Part shown: positions 1-8,923 of the stretch, piece after piece | How the letters are laid out: each line of letters opens with the position of its first letter | Numbering within the stretch: the stretch's first letter is position 1 | From: Nitrosomonas halophila | GTDB taxonomy: Bacteria; Pseudomonadota; Gammaproteobacteria; Burkholderiales; Nitrosomonadaceae | NCBI RefSeq assembly: GCF_900107165.1 | Contig: NZ_FNOY01000023.1 | Coordinates: 1 to 39,550, forward strand | Length of the DNA stretch: 39,550 nt | Reading direction: 5' to 3' | Notes under the pieces: model-generated | The model's input: the letters and a program-made list of their open reading frames with translations, nothing else | What the model was told of the DNA's origin: nothing | Databases searched by the model: none | Made by a program: the position numbers and the translations under genes

Positions 1-175
1 GGGCAGAGACCAATGGCCGATGTTATCCGTCAATGACTTGGTAACAGCATTAGCTCATATGCTGCCTCGAAGACAGCTCACAGCCGAGGAATTGGCTGAA
101 ATTATTCACAAGCGGCATCAGAGGAGATCCAGCGCAAAGCAGTCTTCTGTCAGGCAAAATAGGGCTTTGGAATAA
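1..175 (+). CDS. C-terminal fragment of a probable transposase (runs off the left edge)
   Basis: An open frame enters from the left edge and stops with TAA at 173-175, giving about 57 residues. The visible tail is basic and helical, with segments such as DLVTALAHMLPRRQLTAEEL and a final Arg/Ser/Gln-rich stretch. This resembles the C-terminus of bacterial IS transposases, possibly the DDE type of IS701-like elements, but the family is not assigned. No catalytic residues lie inside the window. A MITE begins 15 bp after the stop, consistent with a mobile-element hotspot upstream of lspA. It could instead be the end of an unrelated hypothetical protein. Confidence 0.4.
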   Translation, partial: GRDQWPMLSVNDLVTALAHMLPRRQLTAEELAEIIHKRHQRRSSAKQSSVRQNRALE

Positions 176-190
176 TCTGACAAAGTAGAA

Positions 191-356
191 CTAGGAGGCT
201 GTCCGAGATTGGCTGATCTACTACGGACGAACCCGCCAGGCCGAACTTTCCGATCCTTTTCGTTAAATAGAGCGACTATTCGCCTCAAATGATTGAAAAA
301 TCCAGCGCTGCCAGCTTCACCCTCGCTACGATCGCTATGCTCGGGCAGCCTCCTAG
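191..356. mobile_element. MITE copy 1 (166 bp including CTAG flanks)
   Basis: A non-coding element with terminal inverted repeats. The left end reads CTAGGAGGCTGTCCGAGA and the right end reads as its imperfect inverse (TCGGGCAGCCTCCTAG). It shares its whole length with the copies at 5261-5426 and 10618-10784, including the inner blocks CGCCTCAAATGAT and CCCTCGCTACGATCGCTAT. CTAG flanks both ends, as expected for a target duplication. There is no transposase, so it would have moved in trans. Its right-hand CTAG supplies the TAG stop codon of lspA. The parent IS family is not identified. Confidence 0.85.
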
Positions 357-850
357 CTGTTGTTGCTTGATCCTGGTTGAGAGGATGGAGGGCGATCCGT
401 CTTAATGCTGTCGAGGATTAGTAAGCAAGCTCCGACAACAATGGCCGAATCTGCGATGTTGAAGGCTGGCCAGTGATAGTCGCCGAGATAGAAATCCAGG
501 AAATCGACAACATAGCCCAGCGTGACGCGATCCCAGAGATTGCCGAGTGCACCGCCCAGGATAAGGCTTAATGCAATGCAGAGCAGTTTGTTGTATGAAT
601 GTTTGTAGAGTAGGTAAATGATCAATATCGAAGCAGCCAGAGCGATTGCACTGAGGAACCAGCGCTGCCAGCCGGAAGCATCACTCAAGAAACTAAAGGC
701 GGCACCCGGATTATAGGCCAAAACCAAGTTAAAAAAATCGGTTACAGCAACTTGTTGTCCGTAGTCTAAAGTGGATTCTACCCAGCGTTTGGAAACCCAA
801 TCCGCTAATAGAACAATCGATGCAATGGCTAGGCTGAAGTGTAATTTCAT
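353..850 (-). CDS. lspA: Lipoprotein signal peptidase (signal peptidase II)
   Basis: This inner-membrane aspartyl protease cleaves the signal peptide of diacylglyceryl-prolipoproteins just before the lipidated cysteine. The 165-residue length is normal for the family, and four hydrophobic segments are visible. The conserved GNLWDR block lies at about 103-108. The catalytic dyad is probably D116 (in VVDF) and D134 (in FNIAD). It starts with ATG 39 bp downstream of ileS on the same strand, giving the common ribF-ileS-lspA order. The TAG stop lies within the CTAG border of MITE copy 1, so the last residues may have been altered by that insertion. No ispH or fkpB follows in the window. Confidence 0.95.
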   Translation of the reverse strand: MKLHFSLAIASIVLLADWVSKRWVESTLDYGQQVAVTDFFNLVLAYNPGAAFSFLSDASGWQRWFLSAIALAASILIIYLLYKHSYNKLLCIALSLILGGALGNLWDRVTLGYVVDFLDFYLGDYHWPAFNIADSAIVVGACLLILDSIKTDRPPSSQPGSSNNS

Positions 851-889
851 AGCAGCTTGCGGCTAGTTAAAGTATTGTTTATCAGCAAA

Positions 890-3712
890 TCAAGCATGGC
901 GCCTGGATTCACCGGGTCCGGTAAGATTATTGATGCATCGGCCGCATAATGTGGGGTGTTCGGCATGGGATCCCACGTCCTGCCGATAGTGCCAGCAACG
1001 TTCGCATTTTAAGTGCGGGCTCGCAGCCACAGTGATGCTTTCGTCTGTGAGGTTGACAACCTGCTGTAGATGAATTTCGGAAGTAATCAGCATAAATCTT
1101 AAATCGTCTCCAAGGGATGCGAGCAGTGCGTGATCTTCACCCGCTGCATGTATGGTGACGGTGGCTGCCAATGACGATCCGATTTCTCCCCGCGCGCGCG
1201 CGTCTTCTAGCTGCTTTTGGACAAGGGCGCGTAATTCACGTAGGCGATGCCAGCGATTTAAAAGAATTTGTGTATCGGCCGAGGTTGATGCTTGCTCCGG
1301 GAATGTGTGCCAAGTATGCAAGAGTATGCTGTCGTGTTCCGAATGGTTGAGCTGCTGCCATACTTCTTCTGCGGTAAAGCTTAGAATCGGTGCAAACAGT
1401 CGTACCAGGCTGTGGGTGATGTGATAGAGCGCATTTTGTGCCGCCCGACGAGGGATGCCTGTCGCGGCAGTGGTATAAAGCCGATCCTTGAGAATATCAA
1501 GGTAAAACCCTCCCAGATCTTCTGAGCAAAAATTATGCAATCTCGCCACTATCTGATGAAATTCAAAATTCTCGTATAGCCTAAAAAGATCTTGCTGGAA
1601 TCTTTCCGTAAAAACCAGCATGTAGCGGTCGATTTCCATCCATTCCTCAATGGGCAAAGTGTCGGTAGATGGATTGAAATCGGCTAAATTAGCCAGTAAA
1701 AAGCGCAGGGTATTGCGAATGCGTCGATAGGTCTCAACAGTGCGCTTGAGAATTTCATCGGAGATGAACAGCTCTCCGGAATAATCGGTGGATGCGACCC
1801 AAAGGCGCAGAATATCTGCCCCGAGTGTATCGACGATTTTTTGTGGCGCGATGACATTGCCCTTGGACTTGCTCATTTTGTAGCCGTGACCGTCTACCAC
1901 GAAACCATGCGTGAGCAGCGCCCGAAAAGGCGCATGACCGTCCATCGCGCAGCCAGTCAGCAATGAAGACTGAAACCAGCCGCGGTGCTGATCGGAGCCT
2001 TCGAGATAAAGATCGGCCGGATGCGCTAACTTGGAATCGTTCTTCAATACCGTTTCATGGGTCGTGCCTGAATCGAACCATACATCGAGCGTGTCAGTCA
2101 GCTTGCGATATTGCAGCGCATCTTCGCCCAGCAGACTGGCCGCATCGAGTCTGAACCAAGCTTCTATGCCTTCCTGTTCAACAAGACAGGCGACTTCTTC
2201 CAGCAGCTCATCGGTGCGCGGATGCAGGGCGTGCGTCTCCTGATGCACAAAAAAAGTCATAGGGACGCCCCAGTTGCGCTGGCGTGAAACACACCAATCC
2301 GGCCGATTCTTGATCATCGCTTCAAGCCGGGCCCTGCCCCACGCTGGGTAAAAGCGAGTGGACTCAACTGCTTGCAGAGCGAGTTCGCGTAGTGATAGCC
2401 TGGTTTGTGTCGAACTGGTCTCGCTTTGCCGCTGCATGCCCACGAACCATTGCGGCGTCGCGCGGAATATGATCGGGGTTTTATGACGCCAGCAATGTGG
2501 ATAGCTATGCTCGATTTTCTCCACATGGAGTAAATGCTTGCTTTGCTTGAGGGCTTCAATGACAACATCATTGGCTTTCCAGACGAATAATCCGCCAACC
2601 AGGGGCGTGTCGGCGGTAAATTTGCCGTCACCACCAACTGGGCTGTCGCTGGGCAAATCGTATTGCTGTCCGATGAAATAATCGTCCAGTCCATGTGCGG
2701 GCGCAGTATGCACTAGACCTGTGCCGGCCTCCAGTGTGACATGCCGGCCACAGATGATTTTGACGGTGCGTTCCGCAAAGGGATGATGCAGGGTCAGATT
2801 TTCCAGTGCTTGTCCTTTGCCGGTGGCAACGACTTCCCCGTCGAGCTGGTAACGAGTCAAGCAAGTCTGTACCAGGTCAGAAGCGAGAATCAACCAGCAG
2901 CGGTCAGTTTTGACCAGGCTGTAATCGAATTCTGGGTGTACGCAAACGGCCTGATTGGCAGGCAGAGTCCAGGGGGTGGTTGTCCAAATAACGGCATAGA
3001 CTCGCGCATCGGGTGGTAACGGTGTGGCCAGAATCGCCGCGAGTGGATGAGTGTCCTGCCCGTTACCGGCGATTTCGAAACCGACGTCGATTGCGGGCGA
3101 TGATTTGTTCTCATATTCAACTTCGGCTTCAGCCAGAGCGGAGCCACAGTCAATACACCAGTTGACCGGCTTCTGACCCTGATAGAGATGACCGTTGCGG
3201 TGAATCTTGCCGAGCGCACGAATAATCCCCGCTTCCGTTGCAGGGTTCATGGTGAGATAGGGGTGTTCCCAATCAGCAAGTACGCCGAGCCGAATGAAAT
3301 CGGTTTTCTGACGCTCGACTTGTGCGTGTGCGAATGCCCGGCAAAGCTGCCGTATCTGATCAGCCGGCAAGTGCTTGCCGTGTTTTTTTTCTATCTGGTG
3401 CTCAATGGGTAATCCATGGCAATCCCAGCCGGGGACATACGGCGCGTCAAATCCGGCCAAGGTTTTGCTTTTTATGATGATGTCCTTGAGGATCTTGTTG
3501 ACAGCGTGACCAATGTGGATGTCGCCATTGGCATAAGGCGGGCCATCATGCAGGATGAATTTGGGACGACCTTGACTGGCTGCGCGGATTTTCTGATAGA
3601 GCTTTTCCTCCTGCCAGGCTTTGAGCATGACGGGCTCCCGTCTGGCCAGATCACCGCGCATTGGAAAAGGGGTGTCAGGCAGGTTCAGGGTTTTTTTGTA
3701 GTCGGTAGTCAT
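890..3712 (-). CDS. ileS: Isoleucyl-tRNA synthetase
   Basis: This class I aminoacyl-tRNA synthetase charges tRNA-Ile in the cytoplasm and edits mischarged valine. It has 940 residues, typical for bacterial IleS. The HIGH signature is at 66-69 (ANGDIHIGH) and KMSKS at 612-616. A CP1 editing domain with [11 protein letters not shown] lies between them, and a C-terminal zinc-finger pair (CERC ... CGRC) ends the protein. The ATG start overlaps the 3' end of ribF by 38 bp. No clear Shine-Dalgarno is seen, so translational coupling to ribF is likely. lspA follows 39 bp downstream. Confidence 0.98.
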   Translation of the reverse strand: MTTDYKKTLNLPDTPFPMRGDLARREPVMLKAWQEEKLYQKIRAASQGRPKFILHDGPPYANGDIHIGHAVNKILKDIIIKSKTLAGFDAPYVPGWDCHGLPIEHQIEKKHGKHLPADQIRQLCRAFAHAQVERQKTDFIRLGVLADWEHPYLTMNPATEAGIIRALGKIHRNGHLYQGQKPVNWCIDCGSALAEAEVEYENKSSPAIDVGFEIAGNGQDTHPLAAILATPLPPDARVYAVIWTTTPWTLPANQAVCVHPEFDYSLVKTDRCWLILASDLVQTCLTRYQLDGEVVATGKGQALENLTLHHPFAERTVKIICGRHVTLEAGTGLVHTAPAHGLDDYFIGQQYDLPSDSPVGGDGKFTADTPLVGGLFVWKANDVVIEALKQSKHLLHVEKIEHSYPHCWRHKTPIIFRATPQWFVGMQRQSETSSTQTRLSLRELALQAVESTRFYPAWGRARLEAMIKNRPDWCVSRQRNWGVPMTFFVHQETHALHPRTDELLEEVACLVEQEGIEAWFRLDAASLLGEDALQYRKLTDTLDVWFDSGTTHETVLKNDSKLAHPADLYLEGSDQHRGWFQSSLLTGCAMDGHAPFRALLTHGFVVDGHGYKMSKSKGNVIAPQKIVDTLGADILRLWVASTDYSGELFISDEILKRTVETYRRIRNTLRFLLANLADFNPSTDTLPIEEWMEIDRYMLVFTERFQQDLFRLYENFEFHQIVARLHNFCSEDLGGFYLDILKDRLYTTAATGIPRRAAQNALYHITHSLVRLFAPILSFTAEEVWQQLNHSEHDSILLHTWHTFPEQASTSADTQILLNRWHRLRELRALVQKQLEDARARGEIGSSLAATVTIHAAGEDHALLASLGDDLRFMLITSEIHLQQVVNLTDESITVAASPHLKCERCWHYRQDVGSHAEHPTLCGRCINNLTGPGESRRHA

Positions 3713-4691
3713 GTTGTGAATTTAGTCTAGCAGTTTCGTGAGGTATCGTATCTGCGCGGGCAAAATAGGCTTTTGCATGCGCAACATCCCGTTCAATCTG
3801 TTTGGCAAGCGTTACCAGATCGGGATATTTTTCTTCGTCCCTGAGTTTATGCAGAAAATCAACGTGCAAGTGTTGACCGTAAATATCCTGGTCAAAATCA
3901 AACAAATGCACTTCCAGTACTGGTTTGCCATGATCAAGGATGGTCGGGCGAATGCCCAGGCTGGCCACACCTTTAATGCGTTCGGCATGCAATGTATTCT
4001 TCTGCCTGGTTATTTCTACCACAAATATCCCGCTCAAGGGAGGGCGGTTGTGCTTCAACTGAATGTTGGCAGTCGGAAAACCCATTTTTTTACCCAGTTT
4101 GTTGCCGTTCACAACGCGTCCACTGATACTGTATGGGCGCCCGAGCAGACATTTGGCGAGATCCAAATTGCCACAGGCAAGCGCATCGCGGATTGCGGTA
4201 CTGGAAACTCTCAATCCATCAATCACAAAGCTGGGCATGACTTCGAGCTCGATGCCATTTGGTCGCGATGCGAATTGCCGCAGCAGAGCAAGATCGCCAG
4301 CACGTTTGGCACCGAACCGGAAGTCATCGCCGATCAATAGCCAGCGGACATTGAGTGCCCGTTTTAGCGTATGCGTAACAAACGTTTCCGCGCTGATGCT
4401 AGCGAATTGGTTGTCAAAACGGAAGATCTGCACTTGGTCCAATTCCAGCTCAGCCAGGTATTCGAGTTTCTCGCGCAGATTTGTCAAGCGCGTGGGGGCG
4501 CGATCAGGCGTAAAAAACTCCCGCGGGTGCGGTTCGAAGGTCATGACGCACGAAGCGAGACCTAAATGCTTAGCCGCTTGCTTCACACGGGTAAGCATTG
4601 CTTGGTGGCCCAAGTGCACACCATCAAAATTGCCGATTGTCAGAGCGACAGGCTGGCTTGCCTGTATCGAGGCTCGCCGGGTAATGCGCAT
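3675..4691 (-). CDS. ribF: Bifunctional riboflavin kinase / FAD synthetase
   Basis: RibF phosphorylates riboflavin to FMN and adenylates FMN to FAD. The chosen ATG at 4691 gives 338 residues, with [12 protein letters not shown] at about 18-29, the usual position for the FAD-synthetase nucleotide-binding motif. The C-terminal riboflavin kinase domain shows [11 protein letters not shown] and a later [10 protein letters not shown]. An in-frame TTG at 4772 would add 27 residues not expected for the family, so it was not used. The gene overlaps ileS by 38 bp, and its upstream neighbour on the same strand is the truncated haemoglobin. No strong ribosome binding site is visible at 4691. Confidence 0.95.
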   Translation of the reverse strand: MRITRRASIQASQPVALTIGNFDGVHLGHQAMLTRVKQAAKHLGLASCVMTFEPHPREFFTPDRAPTRLTNLREKLEYLAELELDQVQIFRFDNQFASISAETFVTHTLKRALNVRWLLIGDDFRFGAKRAGDLALLRQFASRPNGIELEVMPSFVIDGLRVSSTAIRDALACGNLDLAKCLLGRPYSISGRVVNGNKLGKKMGFPTANIQLKHNRPPLSGIFVVEITRQKNTLHAERIKGVASLGIRPTILDHGKPVLEVHLFDFDQDIYGQHLHVDFLHKLRDEEKYPDLVTLAKQIERDVAHAKAYFARADTIPHETARLNSQHDYRLQKNPEPA

Positions 4692-4796
4692 GTTAATGGA
4701 AAGAGTGTAGATAGGGTCGTAACATATCCTGCGAGAACGAAGCGCTGGTTTTGCAATGGGACAGCCGTTCAATAACAGGCCAAAATCCGTCTTTCT

Positions 4797-5228
4797 TCAA
4801 GCGTTGTCGGCGTTGAGTGCAACGGGTTGCCGCTGGGGAAAGTGGCTCATTTGATAACCCATCCATAATCGTTCGGCGATGAATGCCGCAACTGCATCGG
4901 CATGCTGTTTCAGCGTCGGATTGCTTAGTTCGAGCGTCGTTTCCCGGAAGAGTTGCAGCCAGCGATTGAACAACGCGGCGTTGAGCTCGGGCAGTGCGAT
5001 ATGTTTGGGCATTGGCGCGCCACGAAAACGACTGGTACCCCGTAGTTGTGCCGACCAGAAATTAGTCATTTGTACGAAATGGGCATCCCAATCGATGACA
5101 TGCGCTTCGAAGATCGGTCCGAGAGAGGGGTCCTTTCTGGCTTTGGCATAAAAATCGTGAACCAGTTTACTCACCTCCTCTTCGGTGTATAGATTGGGAT
5201 TGGGTTCAGGAATATGTCGAGGTATCAT
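4797..5228 (-). CDS. Group III truncated haemoglobin
   Basis: A haem-binding 2-over-2 globin of 143 residues. The family binds O2 and NO and is proposed to act in peroxide or NO chemistry. The group III pattern is visible: FYAKARKDPSLGPIF near 26-40, W58 in TNFWSAQLRG, and a probable proximal histidine H76 within PMPKHIALPEL, followed by FNRWLQLF. It starts with ATG 32 bp from MITE copy 2, which therefore sits in or just upstream of its promoter. ribF begins about 105 bp downstream on the same strand, so co-transcription is possible. In an ammonia oxidiser a role with NO would make sense, but this is inference. Confidence 0.88.
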   Translation of the reverse strand: MIPRHIPEPNPNLYTEEEVSKLVHDFYAKARKDPSLGPIFEAHVIDWDAHFVQMTNFWSAQLRGTSRFRGAPMPKHIALPELNAALFNRWLQLFRETTLELSNPTLKQHADAVAAFIAERLWMGYQMSHFPQRQPVALNADNA

Positions 5229-5260
5229 AACTCTTGATCTGCTATATAAATTGGAGTTTC

Positions 5261-5426
5261 CTAGGAGGCTGTCCGAGAATAGACGATCTACTGCGGACGA
5301 ACCTGCCAGGCTGGATTTTTCGATCCTTTTCGTTGAATAGAAAAACTACTCGCCTCAAATGATCTAAAAATCCCGCTCAGCCAGCTTCGCCCTCGCTACG
5401 ATCGCTATTCTCGGACAGACTCCTAG
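5261..5426. mobile_element. MITE copy 2 (166 bp including CTAG flanks)
   Basis: A full-length copy with CTAG at 5261-5264 and 5423-5426. Its terminal inverted repeats of about 22 bp are nearly perfect: the left end begins CTAGGAGGCTGTCCGAGAAT and the right end ends ATTCTCGGACAGACTCCTAG. It occupies half of the 335-bp gap between the divergent truncated haemoglobin gene and the peptide-binding-protein gene. The rest of that gap shows no other gene, only the ribosome binding site near 5550. Confidence 0.9.
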
Positions 5427-5549
5427 GTGCCGCAAGTGATTCAGACTATCAAGCAGGCTACTGAAGCGATTATTTTCTCACAGTTGTGGCGTAACTTCGA
5501 ATCTTTGTATATTGTTGTGGTTATTTTGGGATTCAAACAGTTTGTGAAA

Positions 5550-5556
5550 GGGGGAG
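5550..5556 (+). promoter_or_regulatory. Strong Shine-Dalgarno that decides a TTG start
   Basis: GGGGGAG lies 7 bp upstream of a TTG codon at 5564. There is no comparable purine tract before the next in-frame ATG at 5621. This supports TTG initiation of the binding-protein gene, even though a shorter form would have a more compact signal peptide. Confidence 0.65.
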
Positions 5557-5563
5557 ATTTCGA

Positions 5564-7807
5564 TTGCAGCCAGATTACGTGTATCGTTTTCCCATTCTCT
5601 TGCTATTCTCCTGCTTTTCCATGGGTGTTGGCAAGGGGTGGCGGTATGGCCTTTTCTTTCTGGTCATTTTGCTGACGGCCTGCACCGATGTTTGGAACAA
5701 CCCTTACCCAGAGGCGGATTCCGGTAAGAATATTCTTTACAATGCCTTTGTCGAACGGCCCAAACACTTGGATCCGGTGCAATCCTATAGTTCCAACGAA
5801 ATTACATTTACGGCCCAGATTTACCAGCCGCCGCTGCAGTACCACTACCTAAAACGGCCTTTCACGCTGATTCCGCAAACAGCGCTCAGCATGCCGGTGG
5901 TTCGTTATTACAATGCGAATGATGAACAACTGCCTGCCAATGCAGCCAGTGCGGAGATCCATTATTCGGTTTACGAGATTTCCATCAAACCGGGCATCCT
6001 CTATCAGCCACACCCGGCCTTTGCCAAGGATGTGCAAGCAAACCTGCTTTATCATGCACTAACTGTGCAGGATACACAGTCAGTATACAAGCTGAGCGAT
6101 TTCGAGCATAGCGGAACCCGGGAGCTGGTTGCAGCAGATTACATATACCAAATCAAACGACTGGCACATCCCAGACTGCATTCACCCATTTACGGTCTGA
6201 TGGCCGATTACTTGGTTGGGCTGCGTGAGCTGGCGGATACCTTAAGGAAGGTAGACAGGCAAATGCCGGCAGACGATTTTCTGGATTTGCGCGAATTTTC
6301 CCTGAGCGGCGTGGAGCTGGTGGATGATTATACCTATCGCATCCGTATCAAAGGCAAGTATCCACAATTCATGTACTGGCTTGCAATGCCGTTTTTTGCG
6401 CCGGTGCCATGGGAGGTTGACCGTTTTTTCTCACAATCGGGACTGGCCGAAAGGAACCTGACGCTCGATTGGTATCCCGTCGGCACGGGACCCTATATGC
6501 TGACACAAAATGATCCCAACCGGATCATGGTGCTGGAGCGCAATCCAAATTTTGCGGGTGAATTTTATCCATATGAAGGCATGCCGGAGGACGAAGAGAG
6601 AGGGTTGCTGCGTGATGCAGGGCGTCCGCTGCCCCTGATTGATAAGGTCGTGTTCAGCCGCGAAAGGGAAAGCATTCCGCGCTGGAATAAATTCTTGCAG
6701 GGATACTACGATGCATCAGGTATCGGTTCGGATAGCTTCGATCAGGCGGTACAGATAACGGGCCAGGGTGAGGCAATTGTCACCGATGACATGGCGGCCC
6801 AGGGAATACGCCTGGAAACGGCCGTGGCGCCGTCAACTTACTATATGGGTTTTAATATGCTCGATCCAATTGTGGGCGGTCGTACCCAGCAAGAGCGGGC
6901 GTCTGCCCGCAAATTGCGCCAGGCCATTTCGATTGCGGTTGACTATGAGGAATATATCTCGATATTTGCCAATGGCCGCGGGATTCCTGCCCAAGGACCC
7001 ATTCCTCCAGGGATAGAGGGTTATCGCGAAGGCCTGGCAGGCCTGAATCCGACCGTCTATGAGTGGCGCGAAGACAGGCCGCAGCGCAAATCTATCGAAT
7101 TGGCGCGGGCATTGCTGGCCGAGGCAGGCTATCCCCGGGGGGTTGATCGCAAAACTGGCAAGCCATTGGTATTGTATTTTGACGTGACCGCGCGCAGCGC
7201 AGACGATAAATCCATTCTCGACTGGATGCGCAAACAATTCAGGAAGCTCAACATCCAATTGGTCGTCCGCAGCACGGATTACAATCGATTTCAGGACAAA
7301 ATACGCAAGGGGAATGCTCAAATTTTCGAATGGGGCTGGAATGCCGATTACCCCGATCCGGAAAATTTCCTGTTTCTGCTCTATGGGCCGCAACGCAAAG
7401 TGGGAAACAATGGCGAAAATGCAGCCAACTATGATAATGCTGAATACAACCAACTGTTCGAACAAATGAAGAACATGGAGCCGGGCCCGCAGCGTGCACG
7501 CATTATCGATCGCATGGTGGCAATTTTGCGCGAGGATGCGCCTTGGTTGTGGGGATTCCATCCGCTCGATTTTGCTCTGTACCATGCCTGGTATGAAAAT
7601 GTGAAGCCCAACAGGTTGGGTTATAACAACATCAAGTATTGGCGGATTGACCCGGTTTTGCGCGAGCAGAAGCGGCGTGAATGGAATGAGCCGGTATTAT
7701 GGCCGATCGGTACGGCTTTTGCTGTGCTTGGCATTTTTCTGGCGCCGGCGTGGTTCGCCTATCGGCGGCGCGAACTGAGTCAGAGTCTCTCTGGACGTGC
7801 GACCTAA
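5564..7807 (+). CDS. Oligopeptide-type ABC transporter substrate-binding lipoprotein with C-terminal membrane anchor
   Basis: A family 5 extracellular solute-binding protein (OppA/DppA-like) of 747 residues, longer than the usual 500-600. The N-terminus has a hydrophobic stretch ending in a lipobox (LLTAC, about residues 36-40), so it is probably a lipoprotein. The body carries SBP_bac_5 features such as WYPVGTGPYML, a VxxRNPNF-like segment and a Y(N/D)NAEYNQLF block near the end. Unusually, the C-terminus has a second hydrophobic segment (about 709-733) followed by FAYRRREL, a positive-inside flank, so the protein appears anchored at both ends. The TTG start is supported by the ribosome binding site; ATG at 5621 is an alternative. 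A DppB-like permease follows 15 bp downstream. The substrate is unknown. Confidence 0.85.
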   Translation: MQPDYVYRFPILLLFSCFSMGVGKGWRYGLFFLVILLTACTDVWNNPYPEADSGKNILYNAFVERPKHLDPVQSYSSNEITFTAQIYQPPLQYHYLKRPFTLIPQTALSMPVVRYYNANDEQLPANAASAEIHYSVYEISIKPGILYQPHPAFAKDVQANLLYHALTVQDTQSVYKLSDFEHSGTRELVAADYIYQIKRLAHPRLHSPIYGLMADYLVGLRELADTLRKVDRQMPADDFLDLREFSLSGVELVDDYTYRIRIKGKYPQFMYWLAMPFFAPVPWEVDRFFSQSGLAERNLTLDWYPVGTGPYMLTQNDPNRIMVLERNPNFAGEFYPYEGMPEDEERGLLRDAGRPLPLIDKVVFSRERESIPRWNKFLQGYYDASGIGSDSFDQAVQITGQGEAIVTDDMAAQGIRLETAVAPSTYYMGFNMLDPIVGGRTQQERASARKLRQAISIAVDYEEYISIFANGRGIPAQGPIPPGIEGYREGLAGLNPTVYEWREDRPQRKSIELARALLAEAGYPRGVDRKTGKPLVLYFDVTARSADDKSILDWMRKQFRKLNIQLVVRSTDYNRFQDKIRKGNAQIFEWGWNADYPDPENFLFLLYGPQRKVGNNGENAANYDNAEYNQLFEQMKNMEPGPQRARIIDRMVAILREDAPWLWGFHPLDFALYHAWYENVKPNRLGYNNIKYWRIDPVLREQKRREWNEPVLWPIGTAFAVLGIFLAPAWFAYRRRELSQSLSGRAT

Positions 7808-7822
7808 TTTAATCGGGTTGTT

Positions 7823-8800
7823 ATGCTAAATTACATCATTCGCCGCATCCTTTATGCCATTCCCATCTTGATTGGTGTCAATCTCATCACTTTTGCGCTT
7901 TTTTTTGTGGTGAATACGCCCGACGATATGGCGCGCATGCATCTGGGTACAAAACATGTTACCGATGAGGCGATCCTGAAATGGAAGCAGGATCGCGGTT
8001 ATGACAAGCCGTTGTTATATAATCCCGTTGCACAAGGCCGCCAGAAATTGACTGATACAATTTTCTTCGAAAAATCGCTTGCCATGTTCGCTTTCGATTT
8101 TGGGCGGGCAGATGATGGACGCGATATCGCGCATGAAATTAAAACCAGGATGTGGCCCAGCCTGGCGATCGCGTTGCCGGTGTTCTTTCTCGGACTGTTG
8201 GCCTACATTACTTTTGCGCTGGTGATGGTATTTTTCCGTGCAACCTATGTTGACTTCTGGGGAGTGGTGATATGTGTGGCGATGATGTCAATTTCCAGCC
8301 TGTTTTATATCATTGGTGGTCAATTCCTGATTAGTAAATTGTGGCATCTGGTGCCGGTATCCGGTTATGGCGGCGGGCTGGATGCTGGCCGTTTCCTTGT
8401 TCTGCCGATCATCGTGGGTGTGATCAGCAGTGCTGGCGCCAATACTCGCTGGTATCGCACAATTTTTCTGGAAGAAATGAACAAGGAATATGTACGCACC
8501 GCCCGCTCGAAAGGTTTGCCGGAAAGTCTTGTCTTGTTCAGGCATGTGCTCAAGAATGCCATGATTCCCATCCTGACCGGGGTGGTCGTGGTGATTCCGT
8601 TGCTGTTTCTCGGCGGCCTGATCATAGAATCATTTTTTGGCATACCGGGGTTGGGCAGTTATACCATTGATGCGATCCATTCGCAGGATTTCGCTGTCGT
8701 GCGCGCGATGGTATTTCTGGGCTCGCTGCTCTATATCATTGGTCTGGTGATGACTGATATCTCCTATACCCTGGTTGATCCCAGAGTTCGGCTGGAGTGA
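7823..8800 (+). CDS. DppB/OppB-like ABC transporter permease
   Basis: An inner-membrane permease of 325 residues with an N-terminal segment MLNYIIRRILYAIPILIGVN typical of DppB/OppB. It has about six hydrophobic segments and a cytoplasmic EAA-type loop (EYVRTARSKGLPES followed by HVLKNAMIPI) that contacts the ATPase. A periplasmic insert follows the first helix, as in this family. The C-terminus DPRVRLE is also typical. It lies 15 bp after the binding protein, so the two form an operon. The partner permease (DppC) and the ATPases (DppD/F) do not follow; the next gene is a diguanylate cyclase. They must be elsewhere or absent. Confidence 0.9.
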   Translation: MLNYIIRRILYAIPILIGVNLITFALFFVVNTPDDMARMHLGTKHVTDEAILKWKQDRGYDKPLLYNPVAQGRQKLTDTIFFEKSLAMFAFDFGRADDGRDIAHEIKTRMWPSLAIALPVFFLGLLAYITFALVMVFFRATYVDFWGVVICVAMMSISSLFYIIGGQFLISKLWHLVPVSGYGGGLDAGRFLVLPIIVGVISSAGANTRWYRTIFLEEMNKEYVRTARSKGLPESLVLFRHVLKNAMIPILTGVVVVIPLLFLGGLIIESFFGIPGLGSYTIDAIHSQDFAVVRAMVFLGSLLYIIGLVMTDISYTLVDPRVRLE

Positions 8801-8923
8801 TTTTTTCTTATCGCATTGCCGCTATATTTTGTGAGGAATCAATCTGATTTTCTGGAGCAGCATATAGCGTAAAAGTCGTTCATTGTTAAAACGTTCGTTT
8901 GTTCAACATGGAACAGTTCTGTA

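Noticed and set aside
5427..5675. Short plus-strand frame right after MITE copy 2
   Set aside because: It overlaps the binding-protein gene in another frame, lacks a ribosome binding site and resembles nothing known.
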